Positions 8,289 through 17,089 are shown, numbered from the stretch's first letter. The stretch: DNA of 64,000 bases from an uncultured Oscillospiraceae bacterium (GCA_947589225.1 CANQBC010000010.1:1-64000), one strand, 5' to 3'. Numbers and translations are program-made. The notes: generated by a model not told the origin, from the sequence alone.

Positions 8289-8487
8289 TTAGATGTTGTC
8301 ATGTCAAAGACCGCGGGTTTGGTTCGCATTTCGTGAACGAGTTGAGAATCTTGGGATTAACATCTCCATAATGTTCTTTCTATTTCTTATACTTCTCCCT
8401 CAAACTCACCTTAATTTTTTTATTAAACCGGTATTATTTAATTGTCAAATTAATAATTTCCGCGGGCGGCGTTTTCGCGTCCCTTCA

Positions 8488-8516
8488 TTGACAGAAGGCA
8501 AAAAGCGGAGTACAAT
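8488..8516 (+). promoter_or_regulatory. Sigma-A promoter of the esterase gene
   Basis: TTGACA (8488-8493), exactly 17 bp, TACAAT (8511-8516). This is near-consensus and lies 27 bases before the start codon of the alpha/beta hydrolase gene. Confidence 0.8.
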
Positions 8517-8543
8517 TAAAAGAAAAATTATGGAGGCGGGACT

Positions 8544-9383
8544 ATGAAAGCTATGTATCATAAGAAGGTTATGGAAGCCCGGGCAGGAATGAAGGCCAGT
8601 GACGACAAGCGTGACGCCGGGCTAAAAACGCCGGAGGACGTGGTCAGATTTGATAACCTCCCTTACGGCAAAGACAAAACGTGGCAGATCCTGGACGTGT
8701 ACCGCCCTGAAAACGCCGGTAACTCTCCCCTGCCCGTCATTGTCAACGTCCACGGCGGCGGATGGATTTACGGCACCAAAGAGACGTACCAGTTTTACTG
8801 CATGGACTTGGCCCGGCGGGGTTTTGCCGTGGTGAATTTCACATACAGGCTTGCCCCGGAGGTACCCTTTCCGGGGAGCCTTGAGGACACCTGCTCGGTT
8901 TTTAAATGGGTACTGGAAAACGGGTCGGCGTACGGCTTTGATACCGGGCGCGTCTTTGCCCTTGGCGATTCCGCCGGCGCTCACATTCTGGCGCATTTCT
9001 GTGAGCTGTGCGTAAACCCCGAACTTGCCGGAAAGTATGTTTTTTCAGCGCCAAGGGGATTTGTGCCAAAAGCCGTGGCCCTCAACTGCGGGGCCTACCG
9101 CTATCGGCGCGCCAAGCTGGCCATACCGAAATACGTGAACACCACAAGGTATGTCACCTCCGCCTTTCCACCGGCCTTTTTAATGACAAGCAGCGACGAT
9201 TTCCTAAAAAATGAGGCTGTCATTATGGCTCGGAGCCTTATGGACGTGTCCGTCCCCTTTGAGCTTCACTTCTACGGCGATGAGAATAACAAGCTGGGAC
9301 ATGTGTTCCATGTGGATATCAAATCCCGGGATGCCGCCCGCTGCAATGACGACGAGTGCGCGTTTTTTAAAAAGTATTGTTGA
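8544..9383 (+). CDS. Alpha/beta-hydrolase esterase, HSL (family IV) type
   Basis: 279 residues, cytoplasmic (no signal peptide). The oxyanion motif HGGGW and the nucleophile elbow GDSAG are those of hormone-sensitive-lipase-type carboxylesterases. The probable remaining triad members are Asp in SSDDF and His in LGHVFH. Such enzymes cleave short-chain or acetyl esters. Co-occurrence in this region with a secreted galactanase would fit deacetylation of plant sugars, but this is a guess. GGAGG before ATG 8544 and a near-consensus promoter support the start. Confidence 0.85.
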   Translation: MKAMYHKKVMEARAGMKASDDKRDAGLKTPEDVVRFDNLPYGKDKTWQILDVYRPENAGNSPLPVIVNVHGGGWIYGTKETYQFYCMDLARRGFAVVNFTYRLAPEVPFPGSLEDTCSVFKWVLENGSAYGFDTGRVFALGDSAGAHILAHFCELCVNPELAGKYVFSAPRGFVPKAVALNCGAYRYRRAKLAIPKYVNTTRYVTSAFPPAFLMTSSDDFLKNEAVIMARSLMDVSVPFELHFYGDENNKLGHVFHVDIKSRDAARCNDDECAFFKKYC

Positions 9384-9398
9384 TATCACTTGTTAACG

Positions 9399-9421
9399 CT
9401 GCCACGTCCCGGGGCAGTTTT
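9399..9421 (+). terminator. Weak hairpin terminator after the esterase
   Basis: CTGCC (9399-9403) pairs with GGCAG (9413-9417) around a 9-base loop, followed by TTTTA. Short stem; termination may be partial, leaving some read-through into the transporter gene. Confidence 0.35.
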
Positions 9422-9454
9422 ACATAGATTATGATCTGTATGAGGTGATACATA

Positions 9455-10393
9455 GTGCACGGCATTGAACTTGCTTTCAACGTGGTGATCCCCCTCATTA
9501 TCTATATGGGCGTCGGTGTACTTATACGGGGGATAGGGCTTTTCAGCGAGGACACCCTGAAGGAGATGAATGACGTCATATTCAAGGTGTTCATCCCCCT
9601 TTCGCTTTTTTTCGACATCTACGGCGCGGATTTTGGCGCGGCGCTCCAGTGGCCGCTGTTCGTATGGACGGCGGGGCTCATCACCGCTTCTTTCGTTGTG
9701 TCGTTGCTGCTGTGTAAAAAATTTATCCCCGACCGGGCCGATGTCCCCACCGTGGCCCAGGGGATCTTCCGTCCAAATACTGTCCTCTTTGGCATTGTGA
9801 TCAGTGATTCCATCGCCGGCGACACGGGAGCGGCCATCACGTCGGCCCTGTTCGCGGTGGTGGTACCGCTTCTCAATATCCTGGCGGTGATCGACTTTGA
9901 GGTAATGCGCGGCGGTAAAGTGGATATAAAAAAGACGCTTTTGCAGATCGTCAAGAACCCTCTGGTGCTGGCGGGATTCCTCGGCGCACTGGTAAACCTG
10001 TCCGGGGTGAGGATCCCTCAGCTTCTCTATGAGCCTTTGAACGTCCTCGGCGACCTGGCCTCTCCCCTGGCGTTGGTTGTGCTGGGTGCGATGCTGTCCT
10101 TCAGAAACATGAAAAGCCATAAGGGCCGGCTTCTGACCGCCGTGTTCTGCCGGCTTGTCGTGGTACCGGCGGTATGTATTACAATAATGGCGCTCCTTGG
10201 CTATCGCGGCGCAACAATGGCCGCGCTCCTCGCCATCTTCGTCTCCCCCACCGCCGTAGCCTCCACGCCCATGGCCCAAGCCCTGGGCGGGAACGTAAAG
10301 CTGGCGGGTGAGATCGTCGCGCTGACCACGGCCCTGAGCGTGATAACCGTGTTTCTCTTTACGGCGGCGCTGTCAAATTTGGGGTTGTTTTGA
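9455..10393 (+). CDS. AEC-family transporter (auxin efflux carrier-like)
   Basis: 312 residues in about ten hydrophobic helices in two halves of five, the fold of the auxin efflux carrier / malonate (MdcF-like) permease family. Bacterial members move small organic acids. The middle basic loop (VMRGGKVDIKKTLL) and the SPLALVVLGAML and SPTAVASTPMAQ stretches are typical. The start is GTG 9455, preceded by AGGTGA. It lies 71 bases after the esterase in the same direction and ends before a strong bidirectional terminator. Substrate unknown. Confidence 0.85.
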   Translation: MHGIELAFNVVIPLIIYMGVGVLIRGIGLFSEDTLKEMNDVIFKVFIPLSLFFDIYGADFGAALQWPLFVWTAGLITASFVVSLLLCKKFIPDRADVPTVAQGIFRPNTVLFGIVISDSIAGDTGAAITSALFAVVVPLLNILAVIDFEVMRGGKVDIKKTLLQIVKNPLVLAGFLGALVNLSGVRIPQLLYEPLNVLGDLASPLALVVLGAMLSFRNMKSHKGRLLTAVFCRLVVVPAVCITIMALLGYRGATMAALLAIFVSPTAVASTPMAQALGGNVKLAGEIVALTTALSVITVFLFTAALSNLGLF

Positions 10394-10463
10394 AGCATCC
10401 AAGGATCCGTTTCCGCGGCGGAAAACCGCCTTAATATGCCCCCAAAAAAACGCTGTGCCCCTT

Positions 10464-10507
10464 ATAATAGAGCCGCCTGACGCTTTCGCGTCAGGCGGCT
10501 CTATTAT
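10464..10507. terminator. Strong bidirectional terminator between convergent genes
   Basis: A perfect 20-bp stem (10464-10483 with 10488-10507) with a TTTC loop. It lies between the plus-strand transporter and the minus-strand galactanase gene, whose stop is only 7 bases away. Confidence 0.85.
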
Positions 10508-10513
10508 GCCATT

Positions 10514-12853
10514 TCAGTCCACTTTATAAAGTACCCAGTCGTCGAACGTTCCCCAGGCGCCCGCGCCGGCGGATACTGACACGCCCAGAGTCACCTCGCC
10601 GGCGGACTCCAGCGTGAAGGTCACCTCCGGTGTTTTCCAGTTCAAATATCCATCGAGCTCAAACCTCTCCGTCACTTCCCCGTCCGTAGTCCTGGCGAAA
10701 ATATAGGTGTTGTTCTCACCCATATCGCCGCCCTGTCCGTAGAGGAAGAACTTGTATGTCCCCGCCTCAAGGCTCACGGTAGTGCTCGTGACGGCGTCCT
10801 CAAAGGCCGACGCCTTCCAGAAGTGCAGGCACCAGCTTCCCCCATGGACATTGCCGGCGTTGGCGCTCAGGTCGTTGATACCGTCGCCTGGCCAATTCTC
10901 CACGGTATAGCCATCGGCTCCGTTTTCAAAGCCGCTGTTGGGAAGCATGCTTTCCTGGGAGATCTGGATGCTTCCCCAAGTCCACACCTTCTCATCACCA
11001 TCGGAAATATAGCCTTTGATATCCCACTGGCCGACGGAATTTCCGTCGATAAAGCTCATATCCTGCCAGGTAACCGCCACAGTCTCACGACTGCCGCTTA
11101 AAGTCTCCACCTCCAGGCTGTCCGGAAGCTCCACCTGATCACCGACGGTCAGATGCAGCGTCACGGCAGGCACATTGACGATATGATCCTCGTAACCTGT
11201 GGTACCGGTGAGCAAATACTTGAACACATTCAGCGATTCCAGGGGTACGCCGTCAAAGTCGAACATGGCCTTGTTGTTCATGTCAGGGCCGCCGTAACCG
11301 CCGTTAGCGGCGTTGGGGTCGTAATCCTGAGCGTAGCTGGATGCCCAACCGGAGCCGCACTCATCCCAAATGCGCTTGTTCTCCTCAATGGCCTTCGCCC
11401 GCTCATCTCCGGTGATCTGAGATATGTTCCTGACGGGGATCCAGGCGTTTTCCCAATAGAATAGCCCGAGTCCCGCGCTGCCGATATCGTGTACCGCTTT
11501 GGCCACATCGGCGTATTCCAGCGCCTGCCCCTGGGGGCTAATAGCGTACTCCGTCGGCGCGTTGGAATTTGAGCCGTCTCCATCATCGGCGGTATAGGGC
11601 GCCCGGGTCTCCGCCACCATGACCTTGACGCCGTATTTGTCCGCAACGGACTTGAGCTTGTTGGCCATGTTTTCCTTCGACCCGTGCCACTGGGGATAAT
11701 ACGAGGTGGCAAACACGTCAAACTTGACGCCTCCGTCCGTAAGATTCCGCGCTATGTAGTCAAAGTCCGCGCTCTGGGGCGATTCCATATGTACACACGT
11801 CATGATGGTAAGACCGCGGGCCTCACCCACCGCGTGTACGGCGTCACATCCGGCGTTATAGAGTTTATTCATGTTGACCCATTCGTTTTCGCCGCATATG
11901 GAATTGGTTGTCTCGTTACCCACCTGCACCATGCCCACGTCCACACCCGCGTCCAGAAGGGCGTTGAGGCTGTCGGTGGTGAAATCGCCAAGAGCCTTAG
12001 CTTTCGTATCTATGTCCATGCCTTCCCACGCCTTTGGAACCAGCTGTCTCGAGGGGTCGGCCCAGAAGTCGGAGTAGTGGAAGTCAATGAGCACCCGCAT
12101 ACCCGCGTCTGTGGCCCACTTGCCCATGGTGATGGCGGACTGAAGGTCGTTGTTGCCCCCGCCATAGCCATTTCCGTTCTCGTCATAGGGGTCGTTCCAT
12201 ACGCGCAGGCGCACCCAGTTAACGCCGGCGTCATGCAGAAGCTTCATAAAATTCGCGCCGTTCTCCTCAACGCTCTCGCCCAGGCTGTTGCCGTCCCAGT
12301 CCTTGAACCGGGCGCCGGAGCCCAGCACCACCAGCAGCGAGGACACGTCCGTACCGCGAATAAAGTCCTCATTTGACGTGACAAAGGGCACGTAAATGGA
12401 GGCGTTCACCGGTTCAGGGGGCGTCTCAGATGCCTCGGCGGCGTCGATCGTCACCTGGGTGCTGGCGAGTACTGTTCCCCCATTGTCCTGAAGATCAATG
12501 TGAATGACATATTTCCCCACGGTCGGAACCGTTACGGAACCGGTTAACGAGGTGCCGCCGTTATCTTCAATCACCGCGTCCGTGTTGCCGGACGGATCCG
12601 CCGTCCAGACAAGCTTCATACCCGCCGCTTCAAGATCATCCGTTCCACCGGTGACGGTGACATTAATTATCGCAGTCGCGCCTGCCGGGACGGATTGGGT
12701 GGATGGTGAGGCCGCGATACTCACCGTTTCCGATCCATCGTTCCCACCGTTGCCGTTCTCCGAGGAATTTTCCTTCGCGCACTGGCACAGCGTGAGACAC
12801 ATGGACACGGTCAAAAGAACCGCCAACAGGATTCGAAATGTTTTGCATTTCAT
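10514..12853 (-). CDS. Secreted arabinogalactan endo-1,4-beta-galactosidase (GH53) with accessory domains
   Basis: 779 residues. The N-terminus is a lipoprotein-like signal (TLCQC, Cys25, a non-canonical lipobox). Next come an Ig-like stretch (~40-135) and a GH53 catalytic domain (~145-555). The acid/base Glu is in VGNET and the nucleophile Glu in VAETRAPY. A bacterial Ig-like domain (~560-640) and a C-terminal jelly-roll carbohydrate-binding-like domain (~645-779) end the protein. GH53 enzymes cut beta-1,4-galactan of pectin side chains. GGGAGG precedes the ATG, behind a good sigma-A promoter. No transporter or regulator for galactan lies beside it. Confidence 0.9.
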   Translation of the reverse strand: MKCKTFRILLAVLLTVSMCLTLCQCAKENSSENGNGGNDGSETVSIAASPSTQSVPAGATAIINVTVTGGTDDLEAAGMKLVWTADPSGNTDAVIEDNGGTSLTGSVTVPTVGKYVIHIDLQDNGGTVLASTQVTIDAAEASETPPEPVNASIYVPFVTSNEDFIRGTDVSSLLVVLGSGARFKDWDGNSLGESVEENGANFMKLLHDAGVNWVRLRVWNDPYDENGNGYGGGNNDLQSAITMGKWATDAGMRVLIDFHYSDFWADPSRQLVPKAWEGMDIDTKAKALGDFTTDSLNALLDAGVDVGMVQVGNETTNSICGENEWVNMNKLYNAGCDAVHAVGEARGLTIMTCVHMESPQSADFDYIARNLTDGGVKFDVFATSYYPQWHGSKENMANKLKSVADKYGVKVMVAETRAPYTADDGDGSNSNAPTEYAISPQGQALEYADVAKAVHDIGSAGLGLFYWENAWIPVRNISQITGDERAKAIEENKRIWDECGSGWASSYAQDYDPNAANGGYGGPDMNNKAMFDFDGVPLESLNVFKYLLTGTTGYEDHIVNVPAVTLHLTVGDQVELPDSLEVETLSGSRETVAVTWQDMSFIDGNSVGQWDIKGYISDGDEKVWTWGSIQISQESMLPNSGFENGADGYTVENWPGDGINDLSANAGNVHGGSWCLHFWKASAFEDAVTSTTVSLEAGTYKFFLYGQGGDMGENNTYIFARTTDGEVTERFELDGYLNWKTPEVTFTLESAGEVTLGVSVSAGAGAWGTFDDWVLYKVD

Positions 12854-12891
12854 TGCCGTTATCCTCCCTCATTTTTTGATTTGCTCCTTCT

Positions 12892-12919
12892 ATTATACCT
12901 GATTGCGGCAAATATGCAA
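12892..12919 (-). promoter_or_regulatory. Sigma-A promoter of the GH53 gene
   Basis: On the minus strand: TTGCAT (12919-12914), 16-bp spacer, TATAAT (12897-12892). It lies about 40 bases before the start codon. No clear catabolite-repression site was seen. Confidence 0.75.
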
Positions 12920-13214
12920 GTGAAATTAAACAAATTCTGCCGTTTTTCACAGCATTTTTTATTGTAAGTGTACAATTTCGCCGGAAATTTCCCTATACAG
13001 CCCGGTATCTCCGCCCGTTGACGCGCTAAAACAAGGTAAAAAATATTCCGACGGAATGTCGTCGGAATATTATCATTTTTTGTCGCAAAAATACATGGAG
13101 AGCTCCGCACGATCAAAACCTGTGCGGGGCTGAGGACGAGAGAAATGCCGCCGACCAGTCAATACTTTTACGCTCGATATTGAAAGATCAATACGGGAAC
13201 AGCGTCAATTTAAT
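12920..13214. other. Intergenic region between galactanase and yebC genes
   Basis: No gene seen. It contains the hairpin at 13042-13071 and a second, weaker hairpin at about 13099-13130 (AGCTCCGCAC pairing with GTGCGGGGCT). The rest is AT-rich and holds nothing recognised. Confidence 0.4.
13042..13071 (-). terminator. Bidirectional hairpin terminator downstream of yebC
   Basis: A 12-bp perfect stem (AATATTCCGACG with its complement, 13042-13053/13060-13071) and a 6-base loop. Leftwards it is followed by T-rich sequence on the minus strand; on the plus strand ATCATTTTTT follows. It lies about 145 bases after the yebC stop. Confidence 0.6.
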
Positions 13215-13949
13215 TTATTCATCCCAGTTGTGCCAGACGTTCTGGATATCGTCATTGTCCTCCATGAGCTCCAGCATTTTCTGGAACTTGCGGATATTCT
13301 CCTCATCGGTGAGCTTGATGTAATTTTGAGGAACCATCTCCACCTGGGCCGACAGGAACTTGTAGCCTTTGGCCTCCAGAGCCTCCAAAACGGCGGAGAA
13401 GCCGTCCGGGTCAGTGTACACCTCAAAGGCGCCGTCCTCGGCGGACATATCGTCGGCGCCGGCTTCCAGGGCGTCCATCATGACGGCGTCCTCTTCAAGC
13501 TCCTCATCCTCGTTATCGATTACGATAACGCCTTTTTTGACGAAGGACCAGCTTACGCACCCGGCGGCGCCCATATTTCCGCCGTACTTGTCAAAGAGGT
13601 GACGCACCTCGGAGGCGGTGCGGTTGCGGTTATCTGTCATGGCGTCAACAATGACCGCCACGCCCTCGGGGCCATAGCCCTCATAGGTGACGGACTCGAA
13701 ATTGTCGCCGCCGGCGCTCCCCGCGGCCTTCTCAAGCGTCCTTTTTATGTTGTCGTTGGGCATATTCGCGGCCTTGGCCTTGGCAATGACGGTGGCAAGG
13801 CGGGAGTTGTTGGCGGGATCGGCGCTGCCGCCGCCCTCCTTCACTGCAACGATCATCTCGCGGGCGATCTTGGTGAACGCCTGTGCGCGCTTGGCGTCAG
13901 CCGCGCCCTTTGTCTTTTGTATGTTATGCCATTTGGAATGTCCTGACAT
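13215..13949 (-). CDS. yebC: YebC/PmpR-family protein (TACO1 family)
   Basis: 244 residues starting with the hallmark MSGHSKWHNIQKTK. The family has been described as transcriptional regulators and, more recently, as translation factors that relieve ribosome stalling at proline-rich stretches. Conserved blocks NMPNDNIKR, YEGYGPEGVA and GGNMGAAGCVSWSF are present, with the expected length. The open frame extends 15 codons upstream, but ATG 13949 matches the family start and has GGAAGG before it. A sigma-A promoter is 36 bases upstream. Single-gene transcript. Confidence 0.95.
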   Translation of the reverse strand: MSGHSKWHNIQKTKGAADAKRAQAFTKIAREMIVAVKEGGGSADPANNSRLATVIAKAKAANMPNDNIKRTLEKAAGSAGGDNFESVTYEGYGPEGVAVIVDAMTDNRNRTASEVRHLFDKYGGNMGAAGCVSWSFVKKGVIVIDNEDEELEEDAVMMDALEAGADDMSAEDGAFEVYTDPDGFSAVLEALEAKGYKFLSAQVEMVPQNYIKLTDEENIRKFQKMLELMEDNDDIQNVWHNWDE

Positions 13950-13984
13950 ATGTTGACCATCCTTCCGTATACGCAGATAAAGAA

Positions 13985-14013
13985 AGTATACCATAAGTTT
14001 TTAATTTTTGCAA
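13985..14013 (-). promoter_or_regulatory. Sigma-A promoter of yebC
   Basis: Minus strand: TTGCAA (14013-14008), 17-bp spacer, TATACT (13990-13985). It is back to back with a plus-strand sporulation-type promoter that begins two bases away. Confidence 0.75.
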
Positions 14014-14014
14014 C

Positions 14015-14044
14015 GTATATAATTCGTTTTTTTGTGCCATAATA
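14015..14044 (+). promoter_or_regulatory. Sigma-G-type (forespore) promoter
   Basis: GTATA (14015-14019), 18-bp spacer, CATAATA (14038-14044). All twelve positions fit the Bacillus sigma-G consensus (GHATR, 17-18 bp, CATWHTA). It stands 25 bases before the start of the Asn/Gln-rich gene. A match by eye; sigma-F overlap in specificity cannot be excluded. Confidence 0.6.
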
Positions 14045-14069
14045 CAATTACCTCAGGAGGTGAAAAGCA

Positions 14070-14189
14070 ATGAACAACAATCAGAAGAACAACCAGCAGC
14101 AAAACAACAATAACCGCAACAACCAGCAGAACAACAACCAGCAGAATAATCAGCAGAATAACAATAACAACCAGCAGAACCAGCACTGA
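14070..14189 (+). CDS. Asn/Gln-rich 39-residue protein, probable forespore product
   Basis: A short gene with a perfect ribosome site (AGGAGGTG, 6-7 bases before ATG 14070). The product is composed almost only of Asn and Gln, with one Lys, one Arg and a final His (MNNNQKNNQQ... ...QQNQH). This composition recalls gamma-type small acid-soluble spore proteins such as SspE, which are Gln/Asn-rich amino-acid reserves, but it lacks their recognised repeats. Preceded by a sigma-G-like promoter and followed four bases later by a hairpin. The reverse strand is also open, but without a ribosome site or a sensible product. Confidence 0.75.
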   Translation: MNNNQKNNQQQNNNNRNNQQNNNQQNNQQNNNNNQQNQH

Positions 14190-14193
14190 CAAA

Positions 14194-14220
14194 AAGGCCG
14201 GAGACAAGCTCTCCGGCCTT
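14194..14220. terminator. Hairpin after the Asn/Gln-rich gene
   Basis: An 11-bp perfect stem (AAGGCCGGAGA with its complement) and a 5-base loop. On the minus strand it is followed by TTTTT, so it can also end the transcript of the SipL-like gene, whose stop is 155 bases away. On the plus strand no T-run follows. Confidence 0.7.
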
Positions 14221-14375
14221 ACATATCGTCGTCACACAAGCCGCTTTATCATTTTTTCGTGGAAAACGTAATAATTAATATTTGACTAAACCATTCAATT
14301 CGCGACGGTCATTTTCGCCGCTCGGTTAATGCGTTTAATCAAATATGAGTATAAGCAATTGCGCACCATCCATCT

Positions 14376-15887
14376 TTACATTCTTGGCACCAGAAGCACA
14401 CAGTTTTCCTCCGGCACACTCCCCGGCTCCAGGCCGCTGGCCTCCTGGATCAGCTCAGGTGTCGAAAGAAACTTTTTCGCAAGCTCCCAGAGATCCCAGT
14501 TTTTTTGCCTGACGACCGTGACCGCGGGGATGGAGGACTTGTCAAGAGCCTCCTCCTCTTTTATCTCCACGCTCTCCGCACCGGAGATCTCCACCGTATC
14601 GAACCGTGTCTTTGCGACTTCCAGTGTGAGGCGTACGTCGACGGAGTTATCCGTCACCAAAACGGCCGGCTCACCCACGAAAGCGACAGCCATTTCAACG
14701 CCCTCGCTTGCGGGAACCTCAAGCTCCGCTCTTCTGGAAGCCGACAGCAGCTCCCCGCCCCTGTCCTCATAAATAACCGTGACGCAGACTCCCACCGAAA
14801 ATACACGCGCCTCCCCTTTTGCGCGTACGCCGGAGCCCGTCATCCGGACGCAGACGGATGATACCGTTGAAGCCCTGTCGCCGGTGGGGATCGACACGGT
14901 GAGCGTCTCCGTGTCCGACTCACGCCCCATCAGTCTCTCGGCAGAGCAGGAGGCCATACGAAGCTCAATGGGATTTTGAACGCTATACGCGTCCTTCACC
15001 ATCTCAAACGTCTGGTCGCCGTAAGCAACACACTGGGCCACCGCGTGGATCTCCAGGCTCAGCCCATCCCCGCCCGTCTCATCCATCAGGCTTCTGGTGG
15101 CGTATACGCTTGTCAGCGACATGGTAACGTCCATCTCGGCCGGCTCCCCGGAGGCGTCCGTCTCGACTATCTGCGAAAACGGAGAGGATACGACCTCGCG
15201 GCAGAGCCCGCCATCCCTGGCCTCGTACATGACCGTGGTCTCCGCCGTACCTTTTACGACCGCGCGGCTTCCAACAGGTTTTGCGCTCTCCAATTTCAGC
15301 GCCGTAACGCACCCCAGTATCTCCCCCACCGCCGGGGCGGAATCGGGAAGCCGTGCCTCGTCGGTGAAAATGAAGGTCTTTTCGCTGACCGACACCGGGA
15401 ATCTCACGGACATGCTCTCGGACTTGAAATAGACGCCCTCGTGCTCCCGGGGGGCCGTGGAGTATACCGTCTCCGGAAGATAGAGGGATGCCTCGCAGGC
15501 ACACTCCGCCCGCACCACTATCTTCCGCGGGTTCACCGTCCTGCTGTCGGCGCCGGTAAGGGAAAGCGACGCGGTTATGAGGCAGTCGGAGGTGATGGAA
15601 GCGCCCTCGCCCTCAAGCTCCATGGGGATGGACGCCGTCACCCTCCGCACCCCCGAACCGGATTCCGGCACGTAAAGTACCGTGATCTCCGCCGTACCCG
15701 TCACCGTAACGCGCCCGTCGGCGGAATCCTTGCCCCGAAGGCACATATATCCATCGGTGTCAAGTATGCGCAGTATGTCGGGCAGAGCGTCGGGCACAAT
15801 GACCTCCGCAGTCTCCTCCCGGGTCATGCGCCCTTTGAAAACACGCTTTACAAAGCTCCCCTTGTCGCTTTTAAGGTCTATATTCAT
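14376..15887 (-). CDS. SipL-like spore morphogenesis protein (DUF3794 domains and LysM)
   Basis: 503 residues. Repeated DUF3794 domains fill the first ~430 residues. A C-terminal LysM motif (VRQKNWDLWELAKKF... ending CVLLVPRM) closes the protein. This architecture is that of SipL of Clostridioides difficile, a functional counterpart of SpoVID that recruits SpoIVA through its LysM domain when the coat is built around the forespore. Acts in the mother cell. AGGAGAG precedes ATG 15887. No clear sigma-E promoter was identified by eye. Confidence 0.8.
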   Translation of the reverse strand: MNIDLKSDKGSFVKRVFKGRMTREETAEVIVPDALPDILRILDTDGYMCLRGKDSADGRVTVTGTAEITVLYVPESGSGVRRVTASIPMELEGEGASITSDCLITASLSLTGADSRTVNPRKIVVRAECACEASLYLPETVYSTAPREHEGVYFKSESMSVRFPVSVSEKTFIFTDEARLPDSAPAVGEILGCVTALKLESAKPVGSRAVVKGTAETTVMYEARDGGLCREVVSSPFSQIVETDASGEPAEMDVTMSLTSVYATRSLMDETGGDGLSLEIHAVAQCVAYGDQTFEMVKDAYSVQNPIELRMASCSAERLMGRESDTETLTVSIPTGDRASTVSSVCVRMTGSGVRAKGEARVFSVGVCVTVIYEDRGGELLSASRRAELEVPASEGVEMAVAFVGEPAVLVTDNSVDVRLTLEVAKTRFDTVEISGAESVEIKEEEALDKSSIPAVTVVRQKNWDLWELAKKFLSTPELIQEASGLEPGSVPEENCVLLVPRM

Positions 15888-15964
15888 AACAAACTCTCCT
15901 AACCAGATTAATTTGGCTCGTGACTATGAGAGTATATTATCTTTGTCCGAAAAATAGACCGTCC

Positions 15965-16114
15965 TTAGCACCTGCGCATCACACTTATTCCCACACAGAT
16001 CAGAAAGACCCCCAGTATAAACCACCAGAAGGACGTGGGCAGCACCAGCGACAGCACCACCATCACTCCGGCAGCCGCAATGATCCCTCCTATGGTCCTG
16101 TTTTTCCTTTTCAT
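15965..16114 (-). CDS. Small membrane protein of 49 residues
   Basis: ATG at 16114 behind GGGGGTGGG. The product has a short basic N-terminus (MKRKNR), then two hydrophobic stretches split by PTSFWWF, and ends in VMRRC. The profile is of a two-helix hairpin or one long re-entrant helix in the membrane. Not assigned to a family with certainty. It lies between the rsgA terminator and the SipL-like gene, so it may share a transcript with the latter (77-base gap). Confidence 0.6.
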   Translation of the reverse strand: MKRKNRTIGGIIAAAGVMVVLSLVLPTSFWWFILGVFLICVGISVMRRC

Positions 16115-16168
16115 ATTCCCACCCCCGAAACTACATCAATCAATTATATGCCGGAAGGTGAAAATAAT

Positions 16169-16193
16169 AGCGCGCGGACAAGTTCCGCGCGCT
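16169..16193 (-). terminator. Terminator of the long prkC-rsgA operon
   Basis: A 10-bp GC-rich stem (AGCGCGCGGA with its complement), a 5-base loop, then ATTATTTTC on the minus strand. It lies 9 bases after the rsgA stop. Confidence 0.85.
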
Positions 16194-16201
16194 GTAAACT
16201 A

Positions 16202-17089
16202 TTAAATCTGTTTTCGCTCCCACTCGTTGACAGACCTCAACTGCTCATAAAGCCGCGTATAGCTTTTGTGGCGGGACGGCGCGATTTTACCGTCCTTCAC
16301 AGCCTCAATCACCGCGCAGCCGCGCTCCTTTGTGTGAGAACAGCCCACAAAACGGCAGGAGTCTATATATGGGGCGAAGTCCGGGAACGCGTACTGCAGC
16401 TTCTCCGCGTCCGTGAGCTCCATCCGCTCCAGGTCAAAGGCGGCAAAGCCGGGGGTGTCGGCAATCATTGCCCCGTCCGAGAGTCTGAAGATCTCCACGT
16501 GGCGCGTGGTGTGCTTTCCGCGGCCCAGCTTCTGGCTCACCTCCCCCGTGGGAATGGAGAGGTTTGGGGCCAGCACATTGAGGATGCTGGATTTTCCAAC
16601 GCCCGAATTCCCCGTGAACACGGAAAACCTGTCCCGCAGGGCGGCCCGAAGCTCACCCATCCCCTCGCCGGTGACGGCGCTTGTGAGGACAGTCCTGAAG
16701 CCGGCCAGGGTGTACGTCTCCAAAAGCTCGTCCGCAGGCTCCTCATCCACCTTGTTGACGCAGATCAGCACCTCCGACCCGGCGCTTACGGCGATGGCGG
16801 TCATACGGTCAATGAGGAAGGGGTCGGTTACGGGAACGGCCTTTGAAGCCACGATCACCATCTGGTCTATGTTGGCTATGGGCGGCCTTGTGAAGCGGTT
16901 CCTGCGCGGAAGTATGGCGTCCACGACGCCTTCGCCGGCGCCGGTCTCCGTGAAGCTCACCATATCGCCCACCAGGGGGCTCTCCCCTGTGTGGCGGAAT
17001 TTACCCCGGGCGCGGCAACTGATAAGCCTGCCCCCGCTTTCAACGTAGTAAAAGCCGCTGAGGGCTTTCATGATCCTTCCATCAGCCAC
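16202..17089 (-). CDS. rsgA: Ribosome small-subunit-dependent GTPase A
   Basis: 295 residues. An N-terminal OB-fold is followed by a circularly permuted GTPase domain (order G4-G5-G1-G3) with CVNKVDE, GNSGVGKS and DTPGFAAFD. The C-terminal zinc finger has Cys/His in CRFVGCSHTKERGC. It aids late maturation of the 30S subunit. The start is GTG 17089, because GRIMKALSGFYYV matches the family N-terminus; it overlaps the prkC stop by 8 bases. The prpC-prkC-rsgA order is the usual Firmicutes one. Confidence 0.95.
   Translation of the reverse strand: MADGRIMKALSGFYYVESGGRLISCRARGKFRHTGESPLVGDMVSFTETGAGEGVVDAILPRRNRFTRPPIANIDQMVIVASKAVPVTDPFLIDRMTAIAVSAGSEVLICVNKVDEEPADELLETYTLAGFRTVLTSAVTGEGMGELRAALRDRFSVFTGNSGVGKSSILNVLAPNLSIPTGEVSQKLGRGKHTTRHVEIFRLSDGAMIADTPGFAAFDLERMELTDAEKLQYAFPDFAPYIDSCRFVGCSHTKERGCAVIEAVKDGKIAPSRHKSYTRLYEQLRSVNEWERKQI

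Noticed and set aside
8293..8547. 84-codon plus-strand frame with a hydrophobic middle
   Set aside because: No ribosome site, starts within the region of the decayed CHAP gene, and its end runs through the sigma-A promoter and ribosome site of the esterase gene.
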